From the NCBI GenBank assembly GCA_947623455.1, contig OX392532.1, forward strand, positions 45,883,058 to 45,947,057: a stretch of 64,000 bases of DNA, given 5' to 3'. The position numbers and the translations under genes are program-made. The notes beneath the pieces are model-generated. The model made no database searches, was not told the origin of the DNA, and saw only the letters and a list, made by a program, of their open reading frames with translations. This document shows, one piece after another, positions 14,355 through 26,089 of this stretch. The stretch comes from Mimachlamys varia. Its lineage: Eukaryota > Mollusca > Bivalvia > Pectinida > Pectinidae. Numbering within the stretch: position 1 is the first letter of the stretch; each line of letters starts with the position of its first letter.

Positions 14355-14996
14355 TTAAAATTGTATGTTTTCTCTCAATAAGTCTCTTTGTGTATCAAAA
14401 ATAGGGCAGTGGAAAAAATAATGTTGTGCTGTTTCTTGTTTATACCCACAGCCACAAGTAGGATGATCTTTCAAATGATCTTTAAATAAATCAAAATTCA
14501 AATTACTGCAATCATTTCTAAGTTGGCAAATGATAATACTACATTTTCTATACATATTACTTTTAAAAATTGGAATCACTTCATTTCTATCATTATCATC
14601 ATTGGATACTGAAATAAGATTCTTAAATTTTGCAATGGATGGGGCATTAATAGTATCTAGATCTAGAGCATTAAATTCACGAAAAGTAGAAGGAAAGTAG
14701 CTATTCATATAACTGCTTGACCTACATAAAGGAATATTAAAATACCTATTTCTGCGTAAAGCATACATGTCTGGTTCTGGTCGATTAATAAAAGGATTTA
14801 CTGAATCAGTTAGATAATTAGGGGCTGCATTATGCAAAATCTTGTACATTAAAATTAGCTTGTGTTTTCTCCTTCTTTCCTCTAATTTTTCCCAGCTTAA
14901 TTCCTTATATAGTTTTTCATGAGATGTTGACGTCTTTCTGGTAGATGATATATGATTTTGTGTGGAGTAACAATTCGATGTGGAGAAAACAGACAT
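14355..14996 (-). pseudogene. LINE reverse transcriptase C-terminal fragment (213 codons)
   Basis: This would be the C-terminal end of the ORF2 polyprotein, which in non-LTR elements reverse-transcribes the element RNA at the target site. The fingers and palm with the catalytic FADD-type motif are absent; only the region after the thumb remains. Visible marks are SWEKLEERRRKHKL at residues 34-47 followed by LMYKIL, a pattern typical of invertebrate LINE ORF2 tails, and a C-terminal zinc-knuckle-like cluster C181-x-C183-x8-H192-x4-C197 ahead of a CPIFDTQRDLL segment. The frame has no internal stop or frameshift, so the copy is fairly young. The ATG at 14996 is internal to the original protein and not a genuine start. 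The clade (CR1, Jockey or Nimb-like) cannot be fixed from this piece. Confidence 0.8.
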
Positions 14997-17900
14997 AGAT
15001 CTACTGTCGTGTGTTTATAGAACTACCGTCGTGTGTTTATATATCTCCTGTCGTGTGTTCATAGATTTACTGTCGTGTGTTCATATATCTACTGTCTTGT
15101 GTTTATAGATCTACTGTCGTGTGTTTATAAATCTACCGTCGCGTGTTCATATATCTACTGTCGTGTGTTCATATATCTACTGTCGTGTGTTCATAGATCT
15201 ACTGTCGTGTGTTTATATATCTACTGTCGTGTGTTCATAGATCTACTGTCGTGTGTTTATAAATCTACCGTCGCGTGTTCATATATCTCCTGTCGTGTGT
15301 TCATATATCTACTGTCGTGTGTTCATAGATCTACTGTCGTGTGTTTATATATCTACTGTCGTGTGTTCATAGATCTACTGTCGTGTGTTTATAAATCTAC
15401 CGTCGCGTGTTCATATATCTCCTGTCGTGTGTTCATATATCTACTGTCGTGTGTTCATAGATCTACTGTCGTGTGTTTATATATCTACTGTCTTGTGTTC
15501 ATAGATCTACTGTCTTGTGTTTATATATCTACTGTCGTGTGTTTATATATCTACTGTCGTGTGTTTATAAATCTACCGTCGCGTGTTCATATATCTCCTG
15601 TCGTGTGTTCATATATCTACTGTCTTGTGTTTATATATCTACTGTCGTGTGTTTATAGATCTACTGTCGTGTGTTTATAAATCAACCGTCGCGTGTTCAT
15701 ATATCTCCTGTCGTGTGTTCATATATCTACTGTCGTGTGTTCATATATCTACTGTCGTGTGTTCATAGATCTACTGTCTTGTGTTCATATATCTACTGTC
15801 GTGTGTTCATAGATCTACTGTTGAGTGTTTATAAATCTACCGTCGTGTGTTTATATATCTCCTGTCGTGTGTTCATAGATCTACTGTCGTGTGTTTATAT
15901 ATCTACTGTCGTGTGTTTATATATCTCCTGTCGTGTGTTGATATATCTACTGTCGTGTGTTCATATATCTACTGTCGCGTGTTCATATATCTCCTGTCGT
16001 GTGTTCATATATCTACTGCCGTGTGTTCATAGATCTACTGTCGTGTGTTCATAGATCTACTGTCGTGTGTTCATAGATCTACTGCCGTGTGTTCATAGAT
16101 CTACTGTCGTGTGTTCATATATCTACTATCGTGTGTTTATATATCTACTGTCGTGTGATCATAGATCTACTGTCGTGTGTCCATATATCTACTGTCGTGT
16201 GTTCATAGATCTACTGTCGTGTGTTCATCGATCTACTGTCGTGTGTTCATAGATCTACTGCCGTGTGTTCATAGATCTACTGTCGTGTGTTCATATATCT
16301 ACTGTCGTGTGTTTATATATCTACTGTCGTGTGTTTATATATCTACTGTCGTGTGTTCATATATCTACTGTCGTGTGTTGATATATCTACTGTCGTGTGT
16401 TTATAGATCTACTGTCGTGTGTTCATATATCTACTGTCGTGTGTTCATATATCTTCTGTCGTTTGTTCATATACAGTATCTACTGTCGTGTGTTCATAGA
16501 TCTACTGTCGTTTGTTCATATATCTACTGTCGTTTGTTCATATATCTACTGTCGTTTGTTTATATATCTACTGTCGTGTGTTCATATATCTACTGTCGTG
16601 TGTTGATATATCTACTGTCGTGTGTTTATATATCTACTGTCGTGTGTTTATATATCTCCTGTCGTGTGTTCATATATCTACTGTCGTGTGTTCATATATC
16701 TACTGTCGCGTGTTCATATATCTCCTGTCGTGTGTTCATATATCTACTGTCGTGTGTTCATAGATCTACTGTCGCGTGTTCATATATCTCCTGTCGTGTG
16801 TTTATATATCTACTGTCGTTTGTTCAAAGATCTACTGTCTTGTGTTCATATATCTACTGTCGTGTGTTCATAGATCTACTGTTGAGTGTTTATATATCTA
16901 CTGTCTTGTGTTCATAGATCTACTGCCGTGTGTGTATATATCTACTGTCGTGTGTTTATAGATCTACTGTCTTGTGTTCATAGATCTACTGTCTTGTGTT
17001 TATATATCTACTGTCGTGTGTTTATATATCTACTGTCGTGTGTTCATATATCTACTGTCGTGTGTTCATAGATCTACTGTCTTGTGTTCATATATCTACT
17101 GTCGTGTGTTCATAGATCTACTGTCTTGTGTTCATATATCTACTGTCGTGTGTTCATAGATCTACTGTCTTGTGTTCATATATCTACTGTCGTGTGTTCA
17201 TAGATCTACTGTCTTGTGTTCATATATCTACTGTCGTGTGTTCATAGATCTTCTGTTGAGTGTTTATAAATCTATCGTCGTGTGTTTATATATCTCCTGT
17301 CGTGTGTTCATAGATCTACTGTCGTGTGTTTATATATATACTGTCGTGTGTTTATATATCTCCTGTCGTGTGTTGATATATCTACTGTCGTGTGTTCATA
17401 TATCTACTGTCGCGTGTTCATATATCTCCTGTCGTGTGTTCATATATCTACTGCCGTGTGTTCATAGATCTACTGTCGTGTGTTCATAGATCTACTGTCG
17501 TGTGTTCATAGATCTACTGCCGTGTGATCATAGATCTACTGTCGTGTGTCCATATACAAATTGTATCTACTGTCGTGTGTTCATAGATCTACTGTCGTGT
17601 GTTCATCGATCTACTGTCGTGTGTTCATAGATCTACTGCCGTGTGTTCATAGATCTACTGTCGTATGTTCATATATCTACTGTCGTTTGTTCATATATCT
17701 ACTGTCGTTTGTTTATATATCTACTGTCGTGTGTTCATATATCTACTGTCGTGTGTTGATATATCTACTGTCGTGTGTTTATAGATCTACTGTCGTTTGT
17801 TCATATATCTACTGTCGTTTGTTCATATATCTACTGTCGTGTGTTCATATATCTACTGTCGTGTGTCCATATATCTACTGTCGTTTGTTCATATATCTAC

Positions 17901-20213
17901 TGTCGTTTGTTCATATATCTACTGTCGTTTGTTTATATATCTACTGTCGTTTGTTCATATATCTACTGTCGTTTGTTCATAGATCTACTGTCGTTTGTTC
18001 ATATATCTACTGTCGTTTGTTCATATATCTACTGTCGTGTGTTCATATATCTACTGTTGTTTGTTTATATATCTACTGTCGTTTGTTCATATATCTACTG
18101 TCGTTTGTTCATATATCTACTGTCGTTTGTTCATATATCTACTGTCGTTTGTTCATATATCTACTGTCGTTTGTTCATATATCTACTGTCGTTTGTTTAT
18201 ATATCTACTGTCGTGTGTTTATAGATCTACTGTCGTTTGTTCATAGATCTACTGTCGTTTGTTCATATATCTACTGTTGAGTGTTTATATATCTACTGTC
18301 GTGTGTTCATAGATCTACTGTCGTTTGTTCATATATCTACTGTCGTTTGTTCATATATCTACTGTCGTGTGTTGATATATATACTGTCGTGTGTTTATAG
18401 ATCTACTGTCGTGTGTTCATATCTCTACTGTGGTGTGTTCATATATCTACTGTCGTTTGTTCATATATCTACTGTCGTTTGTTCATATATCTACTGTCGT
18501 TTGTTCATATATCTACTGTCGTTTGTTTATATATCTACTGTCGTGTGTTCATATATCTACTGTCGTGTGTTTATAGATCTACTGTCGTTTGTTGATATAT
18601 CTACTGTCGTGTGTTTATAGATCTACTGTCGTTTGTTGATATATCTACTGTCGTGTGTTTATAGATCTACTGTCGTTTGTTCATATATCTACTGTCGTTT
18701 GTTCATATATCTACTGTCGTTTGTTCATATATCTACTGTCGTGTGTTTATAGATCTACTGTCGTTTGTTCATATATCTACTGTCGTTTGTTCATAGATCT
18801 ACTGTCGTTTGTTTATATATCTACTGTCGTGTGTTTATAGATCTACTGTCGTTTGTTCATAGATCTACTGTCGTTTGTTCATATATCTACTGTCGTGTGT
18901 TCATAGATCTACTGTCGTTTGTTCATATATCTACTGTCTTGTGTTCATATATCTACTACTGTGTGTTTATAAATCTACTGTCGTGTGTTCATCGATCTAC
19001 TGTCGTTTGTTCATATATCTACTGTCGTGTGTTTATAGATCTACTGTCGTTTGTTCATATATCTACTGTCGTTTGTTTATATATCTACTGTCGTGTGTTT
19101 ATAGATCTACTGTCGTTTGTTCATATATCTACTGTCGTTTGTTCATATATCTACTGTCGTTTGTTTATATATCTACTGTCGTGTGTTTATAGATCTACTG
19201 TCGTTTGTTCATAGATCTACTGTCGTTTGTTCATATATCTACTGTCGTGTGTTCATAGATCTACTGTCGTTTGTTCATATATCTACTGTCGTTTGTTCAT
19301 ATATCTACTGTCGTTTGTTCATAGATCTACTGTCGTGTGTTTATAGATCTACTGTCGTGTGTTCATATATCTACTATCGTGTGTTCATAGATCTACTGTT
19401 GAGTGTTTATAGATCTACTGTTGTGTGTTCATATATCTACTATCGTGTGTTCATAGATCTACTGTTGAGTGTTTATATATCTACTGTTGAGTGTTTATAT
19501 ATCTACTGTTGTGTGTTCATAGATCTACTGTTGAGTGTTTATATATCTACTGTCGTGTGTTGATATATCTACTGTCGTGTGTTTATAGATCTACTGTCAT
19601 GTGTTCATATATCTACTGTCGTGTGTTCATATATCTACTGTCGCGTGTTCATATATCTCCTGTCGTGTGTTTATATATCTACTGTCGTGTGTTCAAAGAT
19701 CTACTGTCTTGTGTTCATATATCTACTGTCGTGTGTTCATAGATCTACTGTTGAGTGTTTATATATCTACTGCTGTGTGTTCATAGATCTACTGCCGTGT
19801 GTTCATAGATCTACTGTCTTGTGTTCATATATCTACTACTGTGTGTTTATAAATCTACTGTCGTGTGTTCAGATATCTACTGTCGTTTGTTCATATATCT
19901 ACTGTCGTGTGTTCATAGATCTACTGTGGTGTGTTCATAGATCTACTGCCGTGTGTTCATAGATCTACTGCCGTGTGTTTATATAGCTACTGCCGTGTGT
20001 TCCTTTATCTACTGTCGTGTGTTCATAGATCTACTGTCGTGTGTTCATATATCTACTCTTGTGTGTTCATAGATCTACTGCCGTGTGTTTATATATCTAC
20101 TGCCGTGTGTTCCTTTATCTACTGTCGTGTGTTCATAGATCTACTGTCGTGTGTTCATATATCTACTGTCGTGTGTTCATAGATCTACTCTTGTGTGTTT
20201 ATAGATCTACTGC
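14997..20213. repeat. 22-bp minisatellite array
   Basis: About 237 copies of a 22-bp unit with core ATCTACTGTCGTGTGTTCAT. The last bases vary between ATAT and AGAT; GTGTGTTTAT and GTTTGTTCAT are common variants, the latter concentrated at about 17.68-19.3 kb. Rarer forms include TTGAGTGTTTAT, CCGTGTG and ATCTCCTGTCG. Two units carry small insertions, TATACAGTATC near 16471 and TATACAAATTGTATC near 17550. 22 is not a multiple of three, so all three plus-strand frames run through each triplet of units, and several overlapping open frames result. Confidence 0.95.
15780..17540. repeat. Duplicated block, offset 1435 bp, in the 22-bp array
   Basis: The run of variants at about 15780-16100 (including TTGAGTGTTTATAAATC at 15821, a GTTGATATATC unit and CTGCCGTGTG near 16016) is repeated at about 17215-17530 with TTGAGTGTTTATAAATC at 17256. 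The right copy has private changes such as CTATCG for CTACCG and a TATATATA unit. 1435 is about 65 units. Confidence 0.75.
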
Positions 20214-20738
20214 AATGTTTTATCGCAAAAAAACAAGTCAATGGAAAATGCGAGTGCAAGAGAAATTAGTGTTCATGCTGGACAAATGTCTTTTGCCATC
20301 AAGTTCATATAATATTAAATAATGTCTTCAGTGTCATGAATAATTTCGTACATTTTTAATTTGCAAATGTTCACTCATAAGACGGTAAACATATCACACA
20401 GGACAGCGTATCACACAAGATGATAAGAGACGGTAGCAGAGCGACCAGCAGTCTAAGAGGAATAACTCTGTCTAAGTTCACTATACCATTCGCATCATTA
20501 TGTGAAAAGGATAATAAATAACTCACCAAACATGTAAAGAAATGGAGACATGACAAATATCAACATTGCAATTCTATAAAATATTCAACGACAGCGGATC
20601 ACTTTTATCTGGGATGATCACCTAAGTCATTTAGACGCTAAAGTCACCTATGTGCTATTTCGTATTTTTGGACCACAGTGTCATGACGAGTGGTCTCCCT
20701 TTATCCAACACGCACAAACGGTCGATCGTGTTACGTGT
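20214..20738. other. Unique spacer between two arrays
   Basis: About 525 bases without tandem structure. A minus-strand open frame at 20371-20556 encodes 61 residues ending in a hydrophobic leucine/isoleucine-rich stretch, but I see no family motif or splice context that would support a gene. Otherwise nothing recognised. Confidence 0.5.
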
Positions 20739-23160
20739 ACATAGTGTTTGGTGTGTATTATCTGTTTGGTGTGTATAATGTGTTTGGTGTGTATAATGTG
20801 TTTGGTGTGTATAATGTGTTTGGTGTGTATAATGTGTTTGGTGTGTAACATGTGTTTGGTGTGTATTATCTGTTTGGTGTGTATAATGTGTTTGGTGTGT
20901 ATAATGTGTTTGGTGTGTATAATGTGTTTGGTGTGTATAATGTGTTAAGTGTGTATACTGTGTTTGATGTGTATAATGTGTTTGGTGTGTATAATGTGTA
21001 TAATGTGTTTAGTGTGTATAATGTGTTTGGTGTGTATAATGTGTTTGGTGTGTATAATGTGTTTGGTGTGTATAATGTGTTTAGTGTGTATAATGTATTT
21101 GGTGTGTATAATGTGTTTGGTGTGTATAATGTGTTTGATGTGTATAATGTGTTTGGTGTGTATAATGTGTTTGATGTGTATAATGTGTTTGGTGTGTATA
21201 ATGTGTTTGGTGTGTATAATGTGTATAATGTATTTGATGTGTATAATGTGTTTGGTGTGTATAATGTGTATAATGTGTTTAGTGTGTATAATGTGTTTGG
21301 TGTGTATGATGTGTATAATGTGTTTGGTGTGTATAATGTGTTTGGTGTGTATAATGTGTTTAGTGTGTATAATGTGTTTGGTGTGTATAATGTGTTTGGT
21401 GTGTATAATGTGTTTGGTGTGTATAATGTGTTTCGTGTGTATACTGTTTTTGATGTGTATAATGTGTTTAGTGTGTATAATGTGTTTGGTGTGTATAATG
21501 TGTTTGATGTGTATAATGTGATTGGTGTGTATAATGTGTTTGGTGTGTATAATGTGTTTGATGTGTATGATGTGTATAATGTGTTTGGTGTGTATAATGT
21601 GTTTGGTGTGTATAATGTGTTTGGTGTGTATAATGTGTTTGATGTGTATGATGTGTATAATCTGTTTGGTGTGTATAATGTGTTTGGTGTGTATAATGTG
21701 TTTGATGTGTATGATGTGTATAATGTGTTTGGTGTGTATAATGTGTTTGGTGTGTATAATGTGTTTGGTGTGTATAATGTGTTTGGTGTGTATGATGTGT
21801 ATAATCTGTTTGGTGTGTATAATATGTTTGATGTGTATGATGTGTATAATGTGTTTGGTGTGTATAATGTGTTTGATGTGTATGATGTGTATAATGTGTT
21901 TGGTGTGTATAATGTGTTTGGTGTGTATAATGTGTTTGGTGTGTATAATGTGTTTAGTGTGTATTCTGTGTTTGATGTGTATGATGTGTATAATGTGTTT
22001 GGTGTGTATAATGTGTTTGATGTGTATGATGTGTATAATGTGTTTGGTGTGTATAATGTGTTTGGTGTGTATAATGTGTTTGGTGTGTATAATGTGTATA
22101 ATGTGTTTGGTGTGTATAATGTGTTTGGTGTGTATAATGTGTTTAGTGTGTATTCTGTGTTTGATGTGTATAATGTGTTTGATGTGTATGATGTGTATAA
22201 TGTGTTTGGTGTGTATAATGTGTTTGGTGTGTATACTGTGTTTAGTGTGTATTCTGTGTTTGATGTGTATAATGTGTTTGGTGTGTATGATGTGTATAAT
22301 GTGTTTAGTGTGTATAATGTGTTTGGTGTGTATAATGTGTTAAGTGTGTATAATGTGTTTGATGTGTATAATGTGTTTGGTGTGTATAATGTGTTTAGTG
22401 TGTATAATGTGTTTGATGTGTATAATGTGTTTGGTGTGTATGATGTGTATAATGTGCTTAGTGTGTATAATGTGTTTGGTGTGTATAATGTGTTTAGTGT
22501 GTATACTGTGTTTGATGTGTATAATGTGTTTGGTGTGTATGATGTGTATAATGTGTTTGGTGTGTTTGGTGTGTATAATGTGTTTGGTGTGTATAATGTG
22601 TTTGGTGTGTATGATGTGTATAATGTGTTTGGTGTGTATTGTGTGTTTGGTGTGTATAATGTGTTTGGTGTGTATAATGTGTTTGGTGTATAATGTGTTT
22701 GGTGTGTATGATGTGTATAATGTGTTTGGTGTGTATTGTGTGTTTGGTGTGTATAATGTGTTTGGTGTGTATAATGTGTATAATGTGTTTGGTGTGTATA
22801 ATGTGTTTGGTGTGTATAATATGTTTGGTGTGTATAATGTATATAATGTGTTTGGTGTGTATAATGTGTTTGATGTGTATAATGTGTTTGGTGTGTATAA
22901 TGTGTTTGGTGTGTATAATGTGTTTAGTGTGTATAATGTGTTTGGTGTGTATAATATGTTTGGTGTGTATAATGTGTTTGGTGTGTATAATGTGTTTGGT
23001 GTGTATAATGTGTTTGGTTTGTATAATGTGTATAATGTGTTTGGTGTGTATAATGTGTTTGGTGTTTAATGTGTTTGGTGTGTATAATGTGTTTGGTGTG
23101 TAACATGTGTTTGGTGTGTATTATCTGTTTGGTGTGCATAATTTTTGTGATGTGTGTAAT
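20739..23160. repeat. 18-bp minisatellite array (two 9-bp half units)
   Basis: About 130 copies of GTGTATAATGTGTTTGGT. The unit is two related 9-mers, GTGTATAAT and GTGTTTGGT. Irregularity comes from an extra GTGTATAAT or GTGTATGAT half inserted at many places. Variants are GTGTTTGAT, GTGTTTAGT and GTGTATACT. Since 18 and 9 are multiples of three, plus-strand frames stay open for over 600 codons with a meaningless six-residue period. The right edge (GTGTGCATAATTTTTGTG) degenerates and passes straight into the 44-bp family. Confidence 0.95.
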
Positions 23161-25064
23161 GTCGTACTTCTGATTCTGGTGCCATCCTCTGACCTCATGT
23201 AGGCATCGTACTCGAGGTTATGGTGTTATCGTGTGACCTCCTGTAGACGTCGTATTTGTGGTTCGGGTGCCATCGTGTGACCTCCTGTAGACGTCGTATT
23301 TGTGGTTCGGGTGCCATCGTGTGACCTCCTGTAAGTGTCGTACTCGAGGTTCGGGTGCCATCGTGTGACCTCCTGTAGACGTCGTACTTGTGGTTTAGGT
23401 GACATCGTGTGACCTCCTGTAGACGTCGTATTTGTGGTTCGGGTGCCATCGTGTGACCTCCTGTAGGTGTCGTACTTGTGGTTCGGGTGCCATCGTGTGA
23501 CCTCCTGTAGGTTTCGTACTTGTGGTTTTGGTGCCATCGTGTGACCTCCTGTAGGTGTCGTACTTGTGGTTCGGGTGCCATCGTGTGACCTCCTGTAGGT
23601 GTCGTACTCGAGGTTCGGGTGCCATCGTGTGACCTCCTGTAGGTGTCGTACTTGTGGTTCGGGTGCCATCGTATGACCTCCTGTAGACGTCGTATTTGTG
23701 ATTCCGGTGCCATCGTGTGACCTCCTGTAGGTGTCGTACTCGAGGTTCGGGTGCCATCGTGTGACCTCCTGTAGACGTCGAATTTGTGATTCGGGTGCCA
23801 TCGTGTGACCTCCTGTAAGTGTCGTACTTGTGGTTCGGGTGACATCGTGTGACCTCCTGTAGGTGTCGTACTCGAGGTTCGGGTGCCATCGTGTGACCTC
23901 CTGTAGACGTCGTATTTGTGATTCCGGTGCCATCGTGTGACCTCCTGTAGGTGTCGTACTCGAGGTTCGGGTGCCATCGTGTGACCTCCTGTAGACGTCG
24001 TATTTGTGATTCCGGTGCCATCGTGTGACCTCCTGTAAGTGTCGTACTTGTGGTTCGGGTGACATCGTGTGACCTCCTGTAGGTGTCGTACTTGTGGTTT
24101 AGGTGACAGCGTGTGACCTCCTGTAAGTGTCGTACTTGTGGTTCGGGTGACATCGTGTGACCTCCTGTAAGTGTCGTACTTGTGGTTTAGGTGACATCGT
24201 GTGACCTCCTGTAGGTGTCGTACTTGTGGTTCGGGTGACATCGTGTGACCTCCTGTAGACGTCGTACTCGAGGTTCGGGTGACATCGTGTGACCTCCTGT
24301 AGGTGTCGTACTTGTGGTTCGGGTGACATCGTGTGACCTCCTGTAGACGTCGTACTTGTGGTTCGGGTGACATCGTGTGACCTCCTGTAGGTGTCGTACT
24401 TGTGGTTTAGGTGACATCGTGTGACCTCCTGTAGGTGTCGTACTTGTGGTTCGGGTGACATCGGTTGACCTCCTGTAGACGTCGTACTTGTGGTTCGGGT
24501 GCCATCGTGTGACCTCCTGTAGGTGTCGTACTTGTGGTTCGGGTGCCATCGTGTGACCTCCTGTAAGTGTCGTACTCGAGGTTCGGGTGCCATCGTGTGA
24601 CCTCCTGTAGACGTCGTATTTGTGATTCCTGTGCCATCGTGTGACCTCCTGTAAGTGTCGTACTTGTGGTTCGGGTGCCATCGTGTGACCTCCTGTAGAC
24701 GTCGTATTTGTGATTCCGGTGCCATCGTGTGACCTCCTGTAGACGTCGTATTTGTGATTCAGGTGCCATCGTGTGACCTCCTGTAGACGTCGTATTTGTG
24801 GTTCGGGTGCCATCGTGTGACCTCCTGTAGACGTCGTATTTGTGGTTCGGGTGCCATTTTGTGACCTCCTGTAAGTGTCGTACTTGTGGTTCGGGTGCCA
24901 TCGTGTGACCTTCTTTAGGCGTCGTTCTCGAGGTTCGGGTGCCATCGTGTGACCTTCTGTAGGTGTCGTACTTGTGGTTCGGGTGCCATCGTGTGACCTT
25001 CTTTAGGCGTCGTTCTCGAGGTTCGGGTGCCATCGTGTGACCTCCTGTAGGTGTCGTACTTGCT
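23161..25064. repeat. 44-bp minisatellite array
   Basis: About 43 copies of a 44-bp unit with core GTGACCTCCTGTAG, then GTGTCGTACTTGTGG or ACGTCGTATTTGTGG, then TTCGGGTGCCATC. Three subfamilies are mixed: GGTGTCGTACTTGTGG, ACGTCGTATTTGTG and GTGTCGTACTCGAGG. A GTGACATC variant dominates about 24.0-24.5 kb. The last units carry TTCTTTAGGCGTCG. Minus-strand frames stay open with a 44-residue period (3 x 44 bp), which is arithmetic. Confidence 0.95.
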
Positions 25065-25463
25065 TTGCTATTGATAAGTTCTTAAGTTATATAAGGTCGG
25101 AACCAACTTCGCCTGAAATGCAAAATTCCGTATCCGTATGGCCATCTATGACAATTTCAGGACGTACGGTAGTATGAACGCAAGTTAGTAACGAACAACA
25201 AAAGGAAAGCCAACCCTTGTAATTAAATAATACATAAAATAATACGTGTAGAGAGGAAGATAGAAAGTACACACTAAACAACACACTGTTATCTTCTTTT
25301 CGTCACTTTTAGAAGTTTTACTCGATAATATAGTAAGCACTTTGTTAATTAATTTATAATGGTTGTTATAGACAAGCATTATCACACTGCTCTGGCAGTG
25401 ACATTGTAAAAGAAACTCCATACGAATTTTAATTTACTGTCAAAGTATTTTAAATGTGCATCA
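25065..25463. other. Unique AT-rich spacer
   Basis: About 400 bases between the 44-bp and 33-bp arrays. I recognise no exon, element or structure in it. Confidence 0.5.
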
Positions 25464-26089
25464 ATTGAGTAAGAAGTGTAACACTGCCCGTTTGTGATAG
25501 AGTGAGACGTGTAACGACATCCGTTTGTGATAGAGTGAGACGTGTAACGACGTCCGTTTGAGATAGAGTGAGACGTGTAACGACGTCCGTCTGTGATAGA
25601 GTGAGACGTGTAACGACGTCCGTTTGTAATAGAGTGAGACATACAACAACGCCCGTTTGTGATAGAATGAGACATGTAACGACGTTCGTTTGTGATAGAG
25701 TGAGACGTGTTACGACGTCCGTCTGTGATAGAGTGAGACGTGTAACGACGTCCGTTTGTGATAGAGTAAGACGTGTAACGACTTCCTTTGAGATAGAGTA
25801 AGACGTGTAACGATGTTCGTTTGTGATAGAGTGAGACGTGTAACGACGTCCGTTTGAGATAGAGTGAGACGTGTTACGACGCCCGTTTGTGATAGAGTGA
25901 GACATGTAACGACGTCTGTCTGTGATGGAGTGAGACGTGTAACGACGTCCGTTTGTGATAGAGTGAGACATGTAACAACGTCCGTTTGTGATAGAGTGAG
26001 ACGTGTTACGACGTCTGTCTGTGATAGAGTGAGACATGTAACAACGTCCGTTTGTAATAGAGTGAGACGTGTAACGACGTCAGTTTGTG

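Larger units (their letters stand above)
13425..14996 (-). mobile_element. 5'-truncated LINE (non-LTR retrotransposon) 3' end
   Basis: The minus strand carries the last part of a reverse-transcriptase frame (14355-14996) followed by about 930 bases of 3' tail. The tail ends near CTATATGTCAATAAAA on the minus strand (AATAAA at 13423-13428), where it meets the interrupted ~130-bp repeat element. The A-rich end could be a poly(A) tail or a short terminal repeat as in CR1-type elements; I cannot tell. The 5' end is lost and abuts the 22-bp array at about 14997, so either insertion truncated it or the array replaced it. The tail contains a hairpin at 13743-13818 and a 7-bp inverted repeat (CAGTCCA/TGGACTG) near 13984-14008. 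Confidence 0.75.

Noticed and set aside
20371..20556. Small membrane protein on the minus strand
   Set aside because: One hydrophobic stretch in a 61-codon frame in AT-rich sequence is expected by chance; no other support.
20852..22693. Plus-strand open frame of 613 codons (VYNVFG period)
   Set aside because: It follows from an 18-bp unit without stops; two plus-strand frames are open at once and the residues only mirror the repeat.
23195..24945. Minus-strand frames rich in histidine and arginine with a 44-residue period
   Set aside because: Superficially like a nucleic-acid-binding repeat protein, but the period is 3 x 44 bp and several frames are open together.
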